Shown: positions 42,436-51,400 of the stretch, piece by piece
Layout of the letters: every line of letters starts with the position of its first letter
How positions within the stretch are numbered: the first letter of the stretch is position 1
NCBI RefSeq assembly: GCF_001426745.1
Contig: NZ_LMFI01000010.1
Location: 1,092,159 to 1,156,158, forward strand
From: Nocardioides sp. Root140
GTDB lineage: Bacteria > Actinomycetota > Actinomycetes > Propionibacteriales > Nocardioidaceae
Direction: 5' to 3'
Length of the DNA stretch: 64,000 nt
Notes under the pieces: model-generated
What the model saw: the letters and a program-made list of their open reading frames with translations, nothing else
Database searches by the model: none
What the model was told of the DNA's origin: nothing
Program-made: the position numbers and the translations under genes

Positions 42436-43218
42436 TCAGCGGTACCAGCGCTCACTGCTGACGATGGCGGCGAGCTGCTCGGAGGTCAGCGGAGGCTCCA
42501 CGGCCACGATGCCGTCGGACCCCTTCTCGGCACCGGTGTTGAGCGCCATCGAGTAGAAGCGGTAGCCGTCGACGCCCCAGTAGGACGCGTCGTTCGAGAC
42601 CTGGTTGGCCGGCCCCATGCCCTCACCCCACTGGGGAACACGGTTGTCCTTGCGCAGGTAGGAACCGTTCGGCGTCTGCTCGCAGTTCGCTGACTGCGCG
42701 CACTCGTCGTCGATCGCGATCGGCTCGTAGCCCTTGTCGAGCCGCCACTGCGGGTTGTACTCGTCGATGTAGATCGAGACCGACGCACCGTCGACGGTGA
42801 AGTTGATGCGGTCGGCAGGACTCTGCGGGTCGTCGGTGTCGTGGCGCACGGTCAGGTCGGTGACGGTGACACCGGCCGGCAGCAGTCGGCGTAGGACCGC
42901 CTCCATCTGGCCGGTCGGGATCAGCTGCCGCTGGGCCTGCACCTCGGGTGCGGCGGCCACGTCGGGCGACGTGAAGTCGTCGCGCGCAGACGAGGCCGCC
43001 GGCGTCGCGTCCTCGAGGAACTGGGGTACGACGAACGCGCCGGCACCGATGACGCCAACGGCGGCCACCGACGCGATCGTCGTACCCACCCGTCGGCGCT
43101 GCCTACGGGTCCGGCCGCGGGCGATGCCACCCGCGACAAGCGTTTCGACGTCCGGGGTGAGGTCCCCGGTCGCCCGGTGCAACAGGTCCTGGACGCCAGG
43201 TTCGTGGTGATTGGTCAT
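42436..43218 (-). CDS. Membrane protein paired with ECF sigma factor (anti-sigma-like)
   Basis: 260 residues. A basic cytosolic N-terminus (~45 residues, GRTRRQRRRVG) is followed by one membrane helix (TIASVAAVGVIGAGAFVV) and a ~190-residue extracytoplasmic domain. The layout, with the gene 10 bp downstream of an ECF sigma factor, suggests an anti-sigma or sensor partner. It lacks the HxxxCxxC zinc motif of classical ZAS anti-sigma factors. The outer domain shows two Cys (DECAQSANCEQ) and no recognisable fold. Confidence 0.65.
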   Translation of the reverse strand: MTNHHEPGVQDLLHRATGDLTPDVETLVAGGIARGRTRRQRRRVGTTIASVAAVGVIGAGAFVVPQFLEDATPAASSARDDFTSPDVAAAPEVQAQRQLIPTGQMEAVLRRLLPAGVTVTDLTVRHDTDDPQSPADRINFTVDGASVSIYIDEYNPQWRLDKGYEPIAIDDECAQSANCEQTPNGSYLRKDNRVPQWGEGMGPANQVSNDASYWGVDGYRFYSMALNTGAEKGSDGIVAVEPPLTSEQLAAIVSSERWYR

Positions 43219-43228
43219 GAGGGTTCCT

Positions 43229-43732
43229 TCAGGGGATGAGCAGATCGGGGAGTGACGTGCCGAGGACGTCCCGGATGCGGGACAGGGCGCGCATGCTGCG
43301 ATTGCGCACGGCCCCGGGGCTCACGCCGAGCCGGTCGGCCACCTCGGCGACGGAGACGTCGTCGAGGTAGCGCAGCACCAGCACCGCGCGGTCCATCGGG
43401 TCGAGCGCATCGAGCGCGGCGGCGAGCGAGAGCCTCAGGCTCGGGTCACCGTCGGGCGTTCCCTGTTCCGGCAGCTCGCCGACGGGCCGCTCGTGCGAGC
43501 TGCGCCGGCGCTGATGGTCGATCCAGGTGTGGACCAGCGCCGTGTGTGCGTAGCCGGCCGGGTTCTCGAGTCGTCGACCGAGCTTCCGGGTCCAGCGCAC
43601 GTACACCTTGGCGAGGGTGTCCTGGACCAGGTCCTCAGCCCGATGGGCGTCACCGCACAGCAACCAGGCCGTGCGGTAGAGGTGAGGGGTCCGCAGCACC
43701 GCGAACTCCTCGAACTCCTGGTCCTTCGACAT
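43229..43732 (-). CDS. SigE-family ECF RNA polymerase sigma factor
   Basis: 167 residues, the length of the actinobacterial SigE family (TIGR02983 type). Region 2: FEEFAVLRTPHLYRTAWLLCGDAHRAEDLVQDTLAKVYVRW; region 4: LVLRYLDDVSVAEVADRLGVSPGAVRNRSMRALSRIR. It redirects RNA polymerase to stress-type promoters. ATG 43732 has GGAG seven bases upstream. The adjacent membrane protein is the likely regulator. Confidence 0.93.
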   Translation of the reverse strand: MSKDQEFEEFAVLRTPHLYRTAWLLCGDAHRAEDLVQDTLAKVYVRWTRKLGRRLENPAGYAHTALVHTWIDHQRRRSSHERPVGELPEQGTPDGDPSLRLSLAAALDALDPMDRAVLVLRYLDDVSVAEVADRLGVSPGAVRNRSMRALSRIRDVLGTSLPDLLIP

Positions 43733-43822
43733 GTCACTCCTTCGGACAGTTGGCGTCACCCCTCATGACGCATCGACCTGCCCGATCTGTCACAGACCCC
43801 TTTTCTACTCCTTCAGGAGCAG

Positions 43823-44278
43823 CTACTCCTTGCGGAACGTCGCCATGGTCCGCTCGACCTCCCAGTGCGCGGCCATGGAGGCGATCAGCCCGTCGTCGGT
43901 GAGCCGGTACGTCGCGATCAGGTCGGTGTCGGCGAGCGTGCCGTCCTCCATGCGGGTGCTGAACGTGCCGATGTTGGCGCAGGCGTTGCCGTTCGCGAAC
44001 GAGTCGCGGATGGTGAAGCGGAACTCGGCGACCGGCGCGATGGCCAGGTCCCAGAAGGCGGCGATCGCCTCCTTGCCACGATGGCCCTTGCCCTCAGCGT
44101 CGAAGAACGACGGTCCGACCGGGTCCTCGAGCAGCGCGTCGTCGGCGAAGAGCGCGAGCCACTCCTCCTTGGCCTTGCGCGACACGGCGTCGTAGGAGCG
44201 CTGCGAGAGGCGGCGGGCGGGGTGGTCGCCGTCCGGCGCCTCCCAGGTGATGGCGTCTGACTCGATCATGTCCGGCAT
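43823..44278 (-). CDS. SnoaL-like/NTF2-fold protein
   Basis: 151 residues. NTF2-like fold: SYDAVSRKAKEEWLALFADDALLEDPVGPSFFD is the usual helix-helix-strand opening, GKEAIAAFWDLAI follows, and the last strands contain IATYRLTDDGLIASMAAHWE. Such proteins are isomerases, cyclases or ligand-binding proteins; steroid Delta-isomerase-like activity is possible. Start uncertain: ATG 44278 (chosen) or 44269. It stands alone, opposite an uncharacterised gene. Confidence 0.78.
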   Translation of the reverse strand: MPDMIESDAITWEAPDGDHPARRLSQRSYDAVSRKAKEEWLALFADDALLEDPVGPSFFDAEGKGHRGKEAIAAFWDLAIAPVAEFRFTIRDSFANGNACANIGTFSTRMEDGTLADTDLIATYRLTDDGLIASMAAHWEVERTMATFRKE

Positions 44279-44395
44279 CGTACGCCGCAACTGCAACGTG
44301 TTCTAGTTCCGGGTCGCGACAAGATCACATCCGGTCGCAGCCGACGTTCTCCCACCGTTCACCGCGTCGTCGGATCGGGATGCCACGGTCGCACC

Positions 44396-44983
44396 ATGGC
44401 ACGCAAGAAGAAGATCGTCCTGCACATCGGCCCCAACCCGTCGGAGCTCGCGCAGGCGCACGACGCTCTCGCCGCCGAGGCGCCGCTCCTCGAGACCGTC
44501 GGGTACGCCGTCGCCGGCGCGACCGGAGACCAGTTGGACGCCGCCGCCCACGAGATGCTCCGCAGCCACAAGTCGGCTGGCCTGAAGCGCAAGGACGTCG
44601 AGGGCTCCTGGGCTGCCGCCTGCCGGCGCATCGCGAAGGCGAAGGTCGACGCGGTCGTCAGCCAGCCCCGCTTCTGCACCGCGGACGGCGCGCAGATCGC
44701 ACTCATCGTCGACGCGCTCGCCGGTCTCGACGTACACGTCGTGGCGACGCCCGAGGAGGGCGAGGAGCCCGACGAGCTGGTGGCCCGCTGGTCGAAGCAC
44801 CTGAAGCCGGGCCGCACGCACGTCGCACCGCTCAGCGCGGACGCGGCGGCCGTCGACCTCGCCGAGGAGCTGGTCGGCATCGCGCTGTGCCTGCAGCAGC
44901 GGGACCTCGACGCGAAGATCACCAAGCTCAAGCAGCGTCGAAAGCTGGTGCGCCACCGACTCGCGCTACGTGAAGCCTCCTGA
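44396..44983 (+). CDS. Sulfotransferase-like protein of unknown function
   Basis: 195 residues, cytosolic. The start KKKIVLHIGPNPSELAQAHDALA resembles the first strand and helix of sulfotransferases (xxxLHIGxxKTGTT), but the PAPS-binding KTGTT-type loop is replaced by PNPSEL. Later VDAVVSQPRFCTADGAQIALIVDAL and LVARWSKHL fit the same fold. Likely a non-catalytic or divergent relative; this is inference. No clear ribosome site. Three 22-nt repeats start two bases after its stop. Confidence 0.6.
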   Translation: MARKKKIVLHIGPNPSELAQAHDALAAEAPLLETVGYAVAGATGDQLDAAAHEMLRSHKSAGLKRKDVEGSWAAACRRIAKAKVDAVVSQPRFCTADGAQIALIVDALAGLDVHVVATPEEGEEPDELVARWSKHLKPGRTHVAPLSADAAAVDLAEELVGIALCLQQRDLDAKITKLKQRRKLVRHRLALREAS

Positions 44984-44984
44984 G

Positions 44985-45050
44985 GACATCAAGGATCCAC
45001 GGTTCGAAGCACAAGAATGCACGGTTCGCGACGCAAGAATGCACGGTTGG
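44985..45050. repeat. 22-nt repeat array, locus B (3 tandem units)
   Basis: Units at 44985, 45007 and 45029, each exactly 22 nt, with core ACAAGAATGCACGGTTCG or AAGGATCCACGGTTCG. Same orientation as the inverted units of locus A. Located between two converging genes. Confidence 0.85.
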
Positions 45051-45066
45051 TCAGCGCCGCCAGGCG

Positions 45067-45525
45067 TCAGTGCGGCTGCCAGGCGTCCTCGTCGGCCGTC
45101 CGGGAGGTGACCGCCTTGGGCAGCTTGCCATCAGCGAGCTGGGCGATCGAGACCTCTTCGAAGACGTCGCGCAGGGAGCGGCGGGCCGCGATCCAGACGT
45201 GCTGGAGCACCGACGCCTGCTCGTTGTAGGTGACCGCCTCGGGACGCAGTCCGTAGACCGAGACCAGCGGACCGTCGACGGCCCGGATCACGTCGGCGAC
45301 GCTGACCTTGCTCGCCTCGCCACTGAGCCGCCAACCACCGGACTGGCCGCGCTGCGACACCACGACCCCGGCCCGACGGAGGTCGGCCAGGATCGCCTGG
45401 AGGAAGCCGTGTGGGATGTCCTGTCGTCGTCCGAGCTCTTCGGCGCTCACCGGGGAATTGTCGGTTCGCCCGGCCATCTCGATGAGGGCGCGCAGGGCGT
45501 AGTCGGACTTGGCAGAGACTCGCAT
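45067..45525 (-). CDS. Rrf2 family transcriptional regulator without Fe-S cysteines
   Basis: 152 residues. Rrf2 winged helix: RVSAKSDYALRALIEMAGR, then IPHGFLQAILADLRRAGVVVSQRGQSGGWRL. The sequence holds no Cys at all, so it cannot bind an IscR/NsrR-type cluster and must sense something else or act constitutively. It is divergent from the FadE5-like gene, with a TACT-N4-AGTA dyad in the shared 159-bp region. GAGAG precedes the ATG. Confidence 0.9.
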   Translation of the reverse strand: MRVSAKSDYALRALIEMAGRTDNSPVSAEELGRRQDIPHGFLQAILADLRRAGVVVSQRGQSGGWRLSGEASKVSVADVIRAVDGPLVSVYGLRPEAVTYNEQASVLQHVWIAARRSLRDVFEEVSIAQLADGKLPKAVTSRTADEDAWQPH

Positions 45526-45625
45526 GTGGCCAGTCTCTCAGATAGTTGAGCGAAGAACTCGACCATCCTCCAGGTGACGTGACGGGTCTCGCCTTGCATC
45601 CGGACGGATCGCAATCCATAATTAA

Positions 45626-45640
45626 GTTACTGACGAGTAG
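45626..45640. promoter_or_regulatory. Candidate operator upstream of the FadE5-like gene (TACT-N4-AGTA)
   Basis: GTTACTGACGAGTAG, with core TACT-gacg-AGTA (perfect 4-bp arms). It resembles the site before etfD (GTTACCAGCAAGTAG). It is 45 bp upstream of the GTG start. Confidence 0.5.
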
Positions 45641-45684
45641 AAGATCAGCCTCGTCGCTTCCCTTCACATGGAAAAGGTGGGTCA

Positions 45685-47580
45685 GTGAGCCACTACAAGA
45701 GCAACCTCCGCGACATCGAGTTCAACCTCTTCGAGGTCCTCGGCCGAGACGAGATCCTGGGCCAGGGTCCGTTCGCCGATGTCGACTCCGAGACCGCGCG
45801 GGCGATCCTCTCCGAAGTCGAGCGCCTCTCCCGCGAGGAGCTCGCCGCGTCGTACGTCGACAGCGACCGGAACCCGCCGGTCTTCGACCCCAAGACCAAC
45901 ACGGCGCCGATCCCCGAGTCGTTCAAGAAGAGCTACCAGGCCTGGGCCGACGCCGAGTACTGGCGCCTGAGCATCCCCGCCGAGCTCGGCGGAACCCCCG
46001 CCCCGTCGACCCTGAACTGGGCGATCGGCGAGATGGTGCTCGGCGCGAACGCCCCGATCTGGATGTACGGCGCCGGCCCGGCCTTCGCCGGCGTGGTGTT
46101 CAACAACGGCAACGAGCGTGACAAGAAGATCGCCCAGCACATCGTCGACCGCCAGTGGATCACCACGATGGTGCTGACCGAGCCCGACGCGGGCTCCGAC
46201 GTGGGCGCCGGCCGCAGCAAGGCCACGCTGAACGACGACGGCTCGTGGAACATCACCGGCGTCAAGCGCTTCATCACCTCGGCCGAGAACGACATGACCG
46301 AGAACATCATGCACCTCGTCCTCGCCCGCCCCGAGGGCGTCGAGGGTGTCGGCGGACCGGGCACCAAGGGCCTCTCGCTCTTCCTCGTCCCGAAGTTCCA
46401 CTTCGACCACGAGACCGGCGAGCTGACCGGCGAGCGCAACGGCGCCTACGTCACCAACGTCGAGCACAAGATGGGCATCAAGGTGTCCAACACCTGCGAG
46501 CTCACCTTCGGCGACCCGCAGGTCGGTGGCGGCGAGGCCGCCCAGGGCTGGCTGCTCGGTGAGGTGCACAACGGCATCGCCCAGATGTTCCAGGTCATCG
46601 AGAACGCCCGCATGATGGTCGGCACCAAGGCCATCGCGACGTTGTCGACCGGCTACCTCAACGCGCTCGAGTACGCCAAGGAGCGCGTCCAGGGTGCCGA
46701 CCTGAGCCAGGCGGCCGACAAGACCGCCCCACGGGTCACGATCACCCACCACCCCGACGTACGCCGGTCACTGATGACCCAGAAGGCGTTCTCAGAGGCG
46801 ATGCGTGCGCTGGTGCTCTACACCGCGTCGTACCAGGACAAGGTGATGATCGCCGAGGCCAACGGCGAGGCCGACTCCAAGGAGGCCAAGCTGGCTGCCG
46901 CGGTCAACGACCTGCTGCTCCCGATCGTCAAGGGCTACGGCTCCGAGCGCTCGTGGGTGCTGCTGGGCACCGAGTCGCTGCAGACCTTCGGTGGCTCGGG
47001 CTTCCTCCAGGAGTACCCGATCGAGCAGTACGTTCGTGACGCCAAGATCGACACGCTCTACGAGGGCACCACCGCGATCCAGGGCCAGGACTTCTTCTTC
47101 CGGAAGATCGTCAAGGACCAGGGCCGCGCGCTGGGCCACCTGGCCGCCGAGATCGAGTCGTTCATCAAGAACGCCGAGGGTGACGCCGACGGCCGTCTCA
47201 AGGTCGAGCGCGAGCTGCTCGCCAAGGCCCTCGAGGATGCCAACGCCATGGTCGGCACGATGATCAACGACCTGATGTCGGCCGACGCATCGACCGAGGG
47301 CGGCGACCTGCGCAACATCTACAAGGTCGGCCTGAACACCAGCCGCCTGCTGATGGCGCTGGGCGACGTGGTCTGCGGCTGGCTCCTGCTCAAGGGTGCC
47401 GAGGTGGCACTGGGCAAGCTCGCCGGCGACGTGTCGGAGAAGGACCGCCAGTTCTACACCGGCAAGGTCGCCGCGGCGCAGTTCTTCGCGCAGAACAACC
47501 TGCCGAAGCTCTCCGCCGAGCGCGTGCTCTCCGAGAGCGTGGACCTGTCGCTGATGGACCTCGACGAGGCCGCCTTCTGA
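45685..47580 (+). CDS. Acyl-CoA dehydrogenase, FadE5 type
   Basis: 631 residues, the long form with a C-terminal extension (DUF of FadE5-like enzymes). Motifs: [47 protein letters not shown], and [33 protein letters not shown], with catalytic Glu in YEGTTAIQ. The extra C-terminal domain (residues ~480-620) carries [21 protein letters not shown] and [13 protein letters not shown]. tuberculosis FadE5 (Rv0244c) is closest in length and order and handles broad acyl-CoA chains. Electrons would go to ETF and EtfD. GTG start follows AAAGGTGG. Confidence 0.92.
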   Translation: MSHYKSNLRDIEFNLFEVLGRDEILGQGPFADVDSETARAILSEVERLSREELAASYVDSDRNPPVFDPKTNTAPIPESFKKSYQAWADAEYWRLSIPAELGGTPAPSTLNWAIGEMVLGANAPIWMYGAGPAFAGVVFNNGNERDKKIAQHIVDRQWITTMVLTEPDAGSDVGAGRSKATLNDDGSWNITGVKRFITSAENDMTENIMHLVLARPEGVEGVGGPGTKGLSLFLVPKFHFDHETGELTGERNGAYVTNVEHKMGIKVSNTCELTFGDPQVGGGEAAQGWLLGEVHNGIAQMFQVIENARMMVGTKAIATLSTGYLNALEYAKERVQGADLSQAADKTAPRVTITHHPDVRRSLMTQKAFSEAMRALVLYTASYQDKVMIAEANGEADSKEAKLAAAVNDLLLPIVKGYGSERSWVLLGTESLQTFGGSGFLQEYPIEQYVRDAKIDTLYEGTTAIQGQDFFFRKIVKDQGRALGHLAAEIESFIKNAEGDADGRLKVERELLAKALEDANAMVGTMINDLMSADASTEGGDLRNIYKVGLNTSRLLMALGDVVCGWLLLKGAEVALGKLAGDVSEKDRQFYTGKVAAAQFFAQNNLPKLSAERVLSESVDLSLMDLDEAAF

Positions 47581-47619
47581 GGGACTGCCTGACCGCACGA
47601 ACCGCCTGACCGCACGAGA

Positions 47620-47653
47620 CAGGGCCGCAGCGAATCCGTTCGCTGCGGCCCTG
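47620..47653. terminator. Strong hairpin terminator after the FadE5-like gene
   Basis: Perfect 15-bp stem CAGGGCCGCAGCGAA / TTCGCTGCGGCCCTG with a 4-nt loop, 40 bp after the stop. No T-tract, typical of high-GC actinobacteria. A 14-bp direct repeat (GCCTGACCGCACGA at 47587 and 47604) sits before it. Confidence 0.8.
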
Positions 47654-47724
47654 CTCTGCGTCGGGTGGGGCTGCTTCGGCGCAGAAGGGGTACGGATACG
47701 TACGTCGAGCAAAGGGAGCAACTC

Positions 47725-47949
47725 ATGGGTATCGGACTCGGAATCGTCCTGCTGGTGATCGGGTTGGTGTTTGCCCTGGGCGCCATCGACCTGCCGGCCA
47801 GCATCGACGACGTGGTGGCCAGCGAGACTCTCGGCTGGATCCTCGTCGCGGTGGGGGTCCTCGCGATCGTGCTGGCCCTGGTGATGAACGCGCAGCGCTC
47901 GCGCACCACGCACGTGGTCGACGACCGTCGTCCGCCGCCGCAGGTGTGA
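47725..47949 (+). CDS. DUF6458-like small membrane protein
   Basis: 74 residues. Two predicted membrane helices (IGLGIVLLVIGLVFALG and LGWILVAVGVLAIVLALVM) joined by a short loop with DLPASIDDV; the C-terminus is basic and Pro-rich. This two-helix pattern with short loops matches small DUF6458-type actinobacterial proteins of unknown role. GGGAG lies eight bases before ATG. It is monocistronic, after the strong terminator. Confidence 0.75.
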   Translation: MGIGLGIVLLVIGLVFALGAIDLPASIDDVVASETLGWILVAVGVLAIVLALVMNAQRSRTTHVVDDRRPPPQV

Positions 47950-48037
47950 TCCGCACCGCTCAGCGGCGTACGGCCTTCGACGGCGAGCGCCGTGTCCAGG
48001 CTCGCAAGAGATGGGGTCAGGAACCAATGCGGCGAGC

Positions 48038-48074
48038 GGGTCCCGGGCAACTACCATGGGGGCAACCCGGACCC
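48038..48074 (+). other. 5'-leader hairpin of the mrp operon
   Basis: GGGTCC (48038-48043) pairs with GGACCC (48069-48074), and GGG/CCC inside extends it past a bulge. It ends 18 bp before the TTG start. A structural regulatory role is only a possibility. Confidence 0.35.
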
Positions 48075-48092
48075 CCTCAGTGAGGCCCTCGC

Positions 48093-50951
48093 TTGCTCGC
48101 GCTCGTCGCCGCCCATTTCGCACTGGCCGCGCTGTGCCCTGCCCTGGTGCGGTTCCTGGGTCGCCGTACGTTCCTGGTCGTCGCCGTCGTCCCGCTGATC
48201 ACCTTCGTCTGGGCGCTCTCGCTGACCGCACGGGTCACCGACGGCGAGACGCTGACCCAGGACGTCGAGTGGCTCCCGAGTCTCCACTTCGACCTCGCCC
48301 TGAACCTGGGCGTCCTGCAGTGGCTGATGACGCTGATCGTCAGTGGCATCGGCGTGCTGGTGCTGGCCTACTGCGCGTGGTACTTCGAGGACGACGACCC
48401 GTCCCTGGGCCAGTTCAGCGGCGTCTTCGTCGCCTTCGCCGGTGCGATGCTCGGCCTGGTCCTCTCCGACGACCTCCTGCTCCTCTACGTCTTCTGGGAG
48501 CTGACCACGGTCTTCTCCTACCTGCTGATCGGCAACGACCCGGCCAGGCGCGCGAGTCGACTGGCCGCCATGCAGGCCCTGATCGTCACCACCCTCGGCG
48601 GACTGGCAATGCTGGTCGGCATCCTGATGCTGGGCCAACTGTCGGGCACCCACCGGGCAAGCGAGCTGGTGTCGCACCCCCCGGACGGCACGGTGGCCAC
48701 GGTGGCGGTCGTCCTCATTCTCGTCGGGGCACTGAGCAAGTCCGCGCTGATCCCGTTCCACTTCTGGCTTCCGGGCGCCATGGCGGCCCCCACGCCGGTC
48801 AGCGCCTACCTCCACGCCGCGTCGATGGTGAAGGCCGGCGTCTTCCTGGTCGCGCTGCTGGCCCCCGCGTTCGCCGACGTACCCGGGTGGCGGGCCACGG
48901 TGCTCACCCTCGGCGTGCTCACCATGCTGCTGGGCGGATGGCGGGCGCTACGGCAGTACGACGTCAAGCTGCTGCTCGCCTACGGCACGGTCAGCCAGCT
49001 CGGCTTCCTCCTGGTGATCTTCAGTGTCGGCACCCGCAACACCGCGCTGGCCGGCCTCGCCATGCTGCTGGCCCACGCCCTCTTCAAGGCCACCCTGTTC
49101 CTCGTGGTCGGCATCATCGACCACAACGCCGGGACCCGCGACCTGCGTGAGCTCTCCGGGGTCGCCCGGAAGATGCCGGTCGTCTTCGTGGCCGCCACCG
49201 TGGCCGCGGCCTCGATGGCCGGGCTGCCGCCCCTGCTCGGCTTCGTCGGCAAGGAGAGCGTCTTCGGCGCGCTGGTCGAGGACACCAACGCGGCCGTGGT
49301 CGCCGGGGTGGTCCTCGGATCCGTGCTGACGATGGCCTACAGCCTGCGGTTCATGTGGGGCGCCTTCGGCACCAAGCCCGGGGTCGCGGAGACCTCTGTC
49401 GAGCCGGTCGCTGCCGGTTTCGCGGCGTCCCCGGTGATCCTGGCGGCGCTCACCCTGGCCCTCGGTTTCCTCGGGCCGGGCCTGACCCACGCCTTCGAGC
49501 CGCACCTCGACCAGTTCCCCGAGACGGACCACCACGCAGAGCTCGCCCTCTGGCACGGGCTCGAGCTCCCCCTGCTCCTCTCCGCCGTCGCCGTGGGCGT
49601 CGGGCTCCTCCTGTTCTGGAAGCGCCGCCTCTTCGCCCAGCTGCAGGCACTCACTGCCTCGACCTGGAGTGCCGAACGGGTCTACCGCGCCGGCATGAGG
49701 GCCGTGGACCGCAGTGCGGTCGAGGTCACCGGTCTGACCCAGCGCGGCTCCGTGGCGGCGTACCTCGCGTTCATCCTGCTCGTCGTCCTGGCACTCCCCG
49801 GGGCGGTGATGGTGATCAACCTGACCGACGACCTCGACGTCGTGCTGTGGGACTCCCCGGCCCAGGGCGTGGTCGGTGCCCTGGTCGTGGTCGCGGCGAT
49901 CTTCACCGCCCGCTCGCGGCGCCGGCTCCGCGCGGTGATCCTGGTCGGCACCACCGGCTACGGCACCGCCATGCTCTTCCTGCTCCACGGCGCCCCCGAC
50001 CTGGCCCTGACCCAGATCCTCGTCGAGACCACCAGTCTCGTCGTCTTCGTGCTGGTGCTGCGCCGTCTTCCCGAGTACTTCACCGACCGGCCGTTGAGCG
50101 GACGGCGCTGGCTCCGGATGCTGCTCGGCCTGGCCGTGGGGCTGGCCGTGGCCGGCTTCATGCTGCTGGCCACCAACGCCCGCAGCGGCGACCCGGTCTC
50201 GGTCGACTACCCCGAGCCCGCCCTGGCGTACGGCGGCGGCCACAACATCGTGAGCGTGATCCTGCTCGACATCCGGGCCTGGGACACCATGGGCGAGATC
50301 TCGGTGCTGGTCGCAGCCGCGACCGGCGTGGCGAGCCTGATCTTCCTCGACACGCGCCTCTCGGGCATCCGCCGGGTGCGCGAGATCCCCTATCCCGAGA
50401 CGGTGGAGAAGCTGCCCACGTCACCTGGTCGCCGCGTGTGGCTGCCCGGGCCCCGCACGCTGAGCCCGGACCGTCGCTCGATCATCTTCGAGGTGGTCAC
50501 CCGACTGATGTTCCACACGATGGTGGTGCTCTCGATCTACCTGCTCTTCGCCGGCCACAACCACGTCGGCGGCGGCTTCGCGGCCGGCATGGTCACCGGG
50601 CTGGCGCTGATGGTGCGCTACCTCGCCGGGGGCCGCTACGAGCTGGACGAAGCCGCACCCGTCGACGCGGGCATCCTGATGGGGACCGGCCTGTTCGTCG
50701 CGACCGCCGCGGCGCTGGCCCCGATCGCCTTCGGTGGGGTCGTCCTCCAGAGCGCCCAGATCGACTTCCACCTCGGCCCGCTCGGCGACCCGCACCTGGT
50801 CACGTCGGTCTTCTTCGACCTCGGCGTCTACCTGGTCGTCGTCGGCCTGATCCTCGACCTGCTGCGCACGTTCGGCTCCCGGCTCGACCGCCAGATCCTC
50901 AGCGAGGAGCGCGCGGCAGAGAGCGCGGCCGCCGGAGGTGTCCGCCTGTGA
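48093..50951 (+). CDS. mrpA: Mrp Na+/H+ antiporter subunit A with fused MrpB domain
   Basis: 952 residues, highly hydrophobic. N-terminal proton-pumping Complex-I-like domain (residues ~100-400) with GALSKSALIPFHFWLPGAMAAPTPVSAYLHAASMVKAG and the Glu of FWELTTVFSYLL. MbhD-like (~590-665) and MbhE-like (~690-770) segments follow. The last ~135 residues are the MnhB domain (HTMVVLSIYLLFAGHNHVGGGFAAGMV), fused here as in many actinobacteria. It moves Na+ out in exchange for H+. TTG start has GAGG upstream. Heads a six-gene operon with 3-4 bp overlaps. Confidence 0.93.
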   Translation: MLALVAAHFALAALCPALVRFLGRRTFLVVAVVPLITFVWALSLTARVTDGETLTQDVEWLPSLHFDLALNLGVLQWLMTLIVSGIGVLVLAYCAWYFEDDDPSLGQFSGVFVAFAGAMLGLVLSDDLLLLYVFWELTTVFSYLLIGNDPARRASRLAAMQALIVTTLGGLAMLVGILMLGQLSGTHRASELVSHPPDGTVATVAVVLILVGALSKSALIPFHFWLPGAMAAPTPVSAYLHAASMVKAGVFLVALLAPAFADVPGWRATVLTLGVLTMLLGGWRALRQYDVKLLLAYGTVSQLGFLLVIFSVGTRNTALAGLAMLLAHALFKATLFLVVGIIDHNAGTRDLRELSGVARKMPVVFVAATVAAASMAGLPPLLGFVGKESVFGALVEDTNAAVVAGVVLGSVLTMAYSLRFMWGAFGTKPGVAETSVEPVAAGFAASPVILAALTLALGFLGPGLTHAFEPHLDQFPETDHHAELALWHGLELPLLLSAVAVGVGLLLFWKRRLFAQLQALTASTWSAERVYRAGMRAVDRSAVEVTGLTQRGSVAAYLAFILLVVLALPGAVMVINLTDDLDVVLWDSPAQGVVGALVVVAAIFTARSRRRLRAVILVGTTGYGTAMLFLLHGAPDLALTQILVETTSLVVFVLVLRRLPEYFTDRPLSGRRWLRMLLGLAVGLAVAGFMLLATNARSGDPVSVDYPEPALAYGGGHNIVSVILLDIRAWDTMGEISVLVAAATGVASLIFLDTRLSGIRRVREIPYPETVEKLPTSPGRRVWLPGPRTLSPDRRSIIFEVVTRLMFHTMVVLSIYLLFAGHNHVGGGFAAGMVTGLALMVRYLAGGRYELDEAAPVDAGILMGTGLFVATAAALAPIAFGGVVLQSAQIDFHLGPLGDPHLVTSVFFDLGVYLVVVGLILDLLRTFGSRLDRQILSEERAAESAAAGGVRL

Positions 50952-51400
50952 ACGCGAACCTGACCCTGATCCTGACCGCATCGTTCCTCTGCGGCACAGG
51001 CGTCTACCTCATCCTGGAGCGCAGCCTGACCCGGGTCCTGGTCGGCCTGCTGATGCTCGGCAACGGCGTGAACCTGCTCTTCATGGTCGCCTCCGGCCCC
51101 GCCGGCGAGCCGCCCATCATCGGCTCCGCGCACGCCGAGGACATGAGTGACCCACTCCCGCAGGCCCTCGTCCTCACTGCGATCGTGATCGCGCTCGGCA
51201 CCACCGCGTTCCTGCTCGCGATGGCTCACCGCAGCTGGCAGCTCAACGGCCACGACGACGTGCAGGACGACGTCGAGGATGCCGCGATCCGGTTGCTCGC
51301 CCAGGCCGACGAGGCCTCCGACAGCCACGACCTCTCCCAGGAGCTCACCACGGACGACCCCGGTGAGGACACGTTCGAGGAAGAGGGAGCAACCACATGA
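50948..51400 (+). CDS. mrpC: Mrp antiporter subunit C with acidic tail
   Basis: 150 residues. The first ~100 are the NuoK-like MrpC domain with three helices (LERSLTRVLVGLLMLGNGVNLLFM; LPQALVLTAIVIALGTTAFLLAM). The last ~50 residues are unusually acidic (DDVQDDVEDAA..., ELTTDDPGEDTFEEEG), longer than typical MrpC. GTG overlaps mrpA stop by 4 bp. It is part of the membrane core of the antiporter. Confidence 0.92.
   Translation: MNANLTLILTASFLCGTGVYLILERSLTRVLVGLLMLGNGVNLLFMVASGPAGEPPIIGSAHAEDMSDPLPQALVLTAIVIALGTTAFLLAMAHRSWQLNGHDDVQDDVEDAAIRLLAQADEASDSHDLSQELTTDDPGEDTFEEEGATT

Noticed and set aside
47587..47617. 14-bp direct repeat as a mobile-element footprint
   Set aside because: Short, 3 bp apart and without any element between; likely local slippage before the terminator.
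47950..48092. Na+ or c-di-AMP riboswitch before mrpA
   Set aside because: I could not match the conserved cores of either class; only a simple hairpin is supported.
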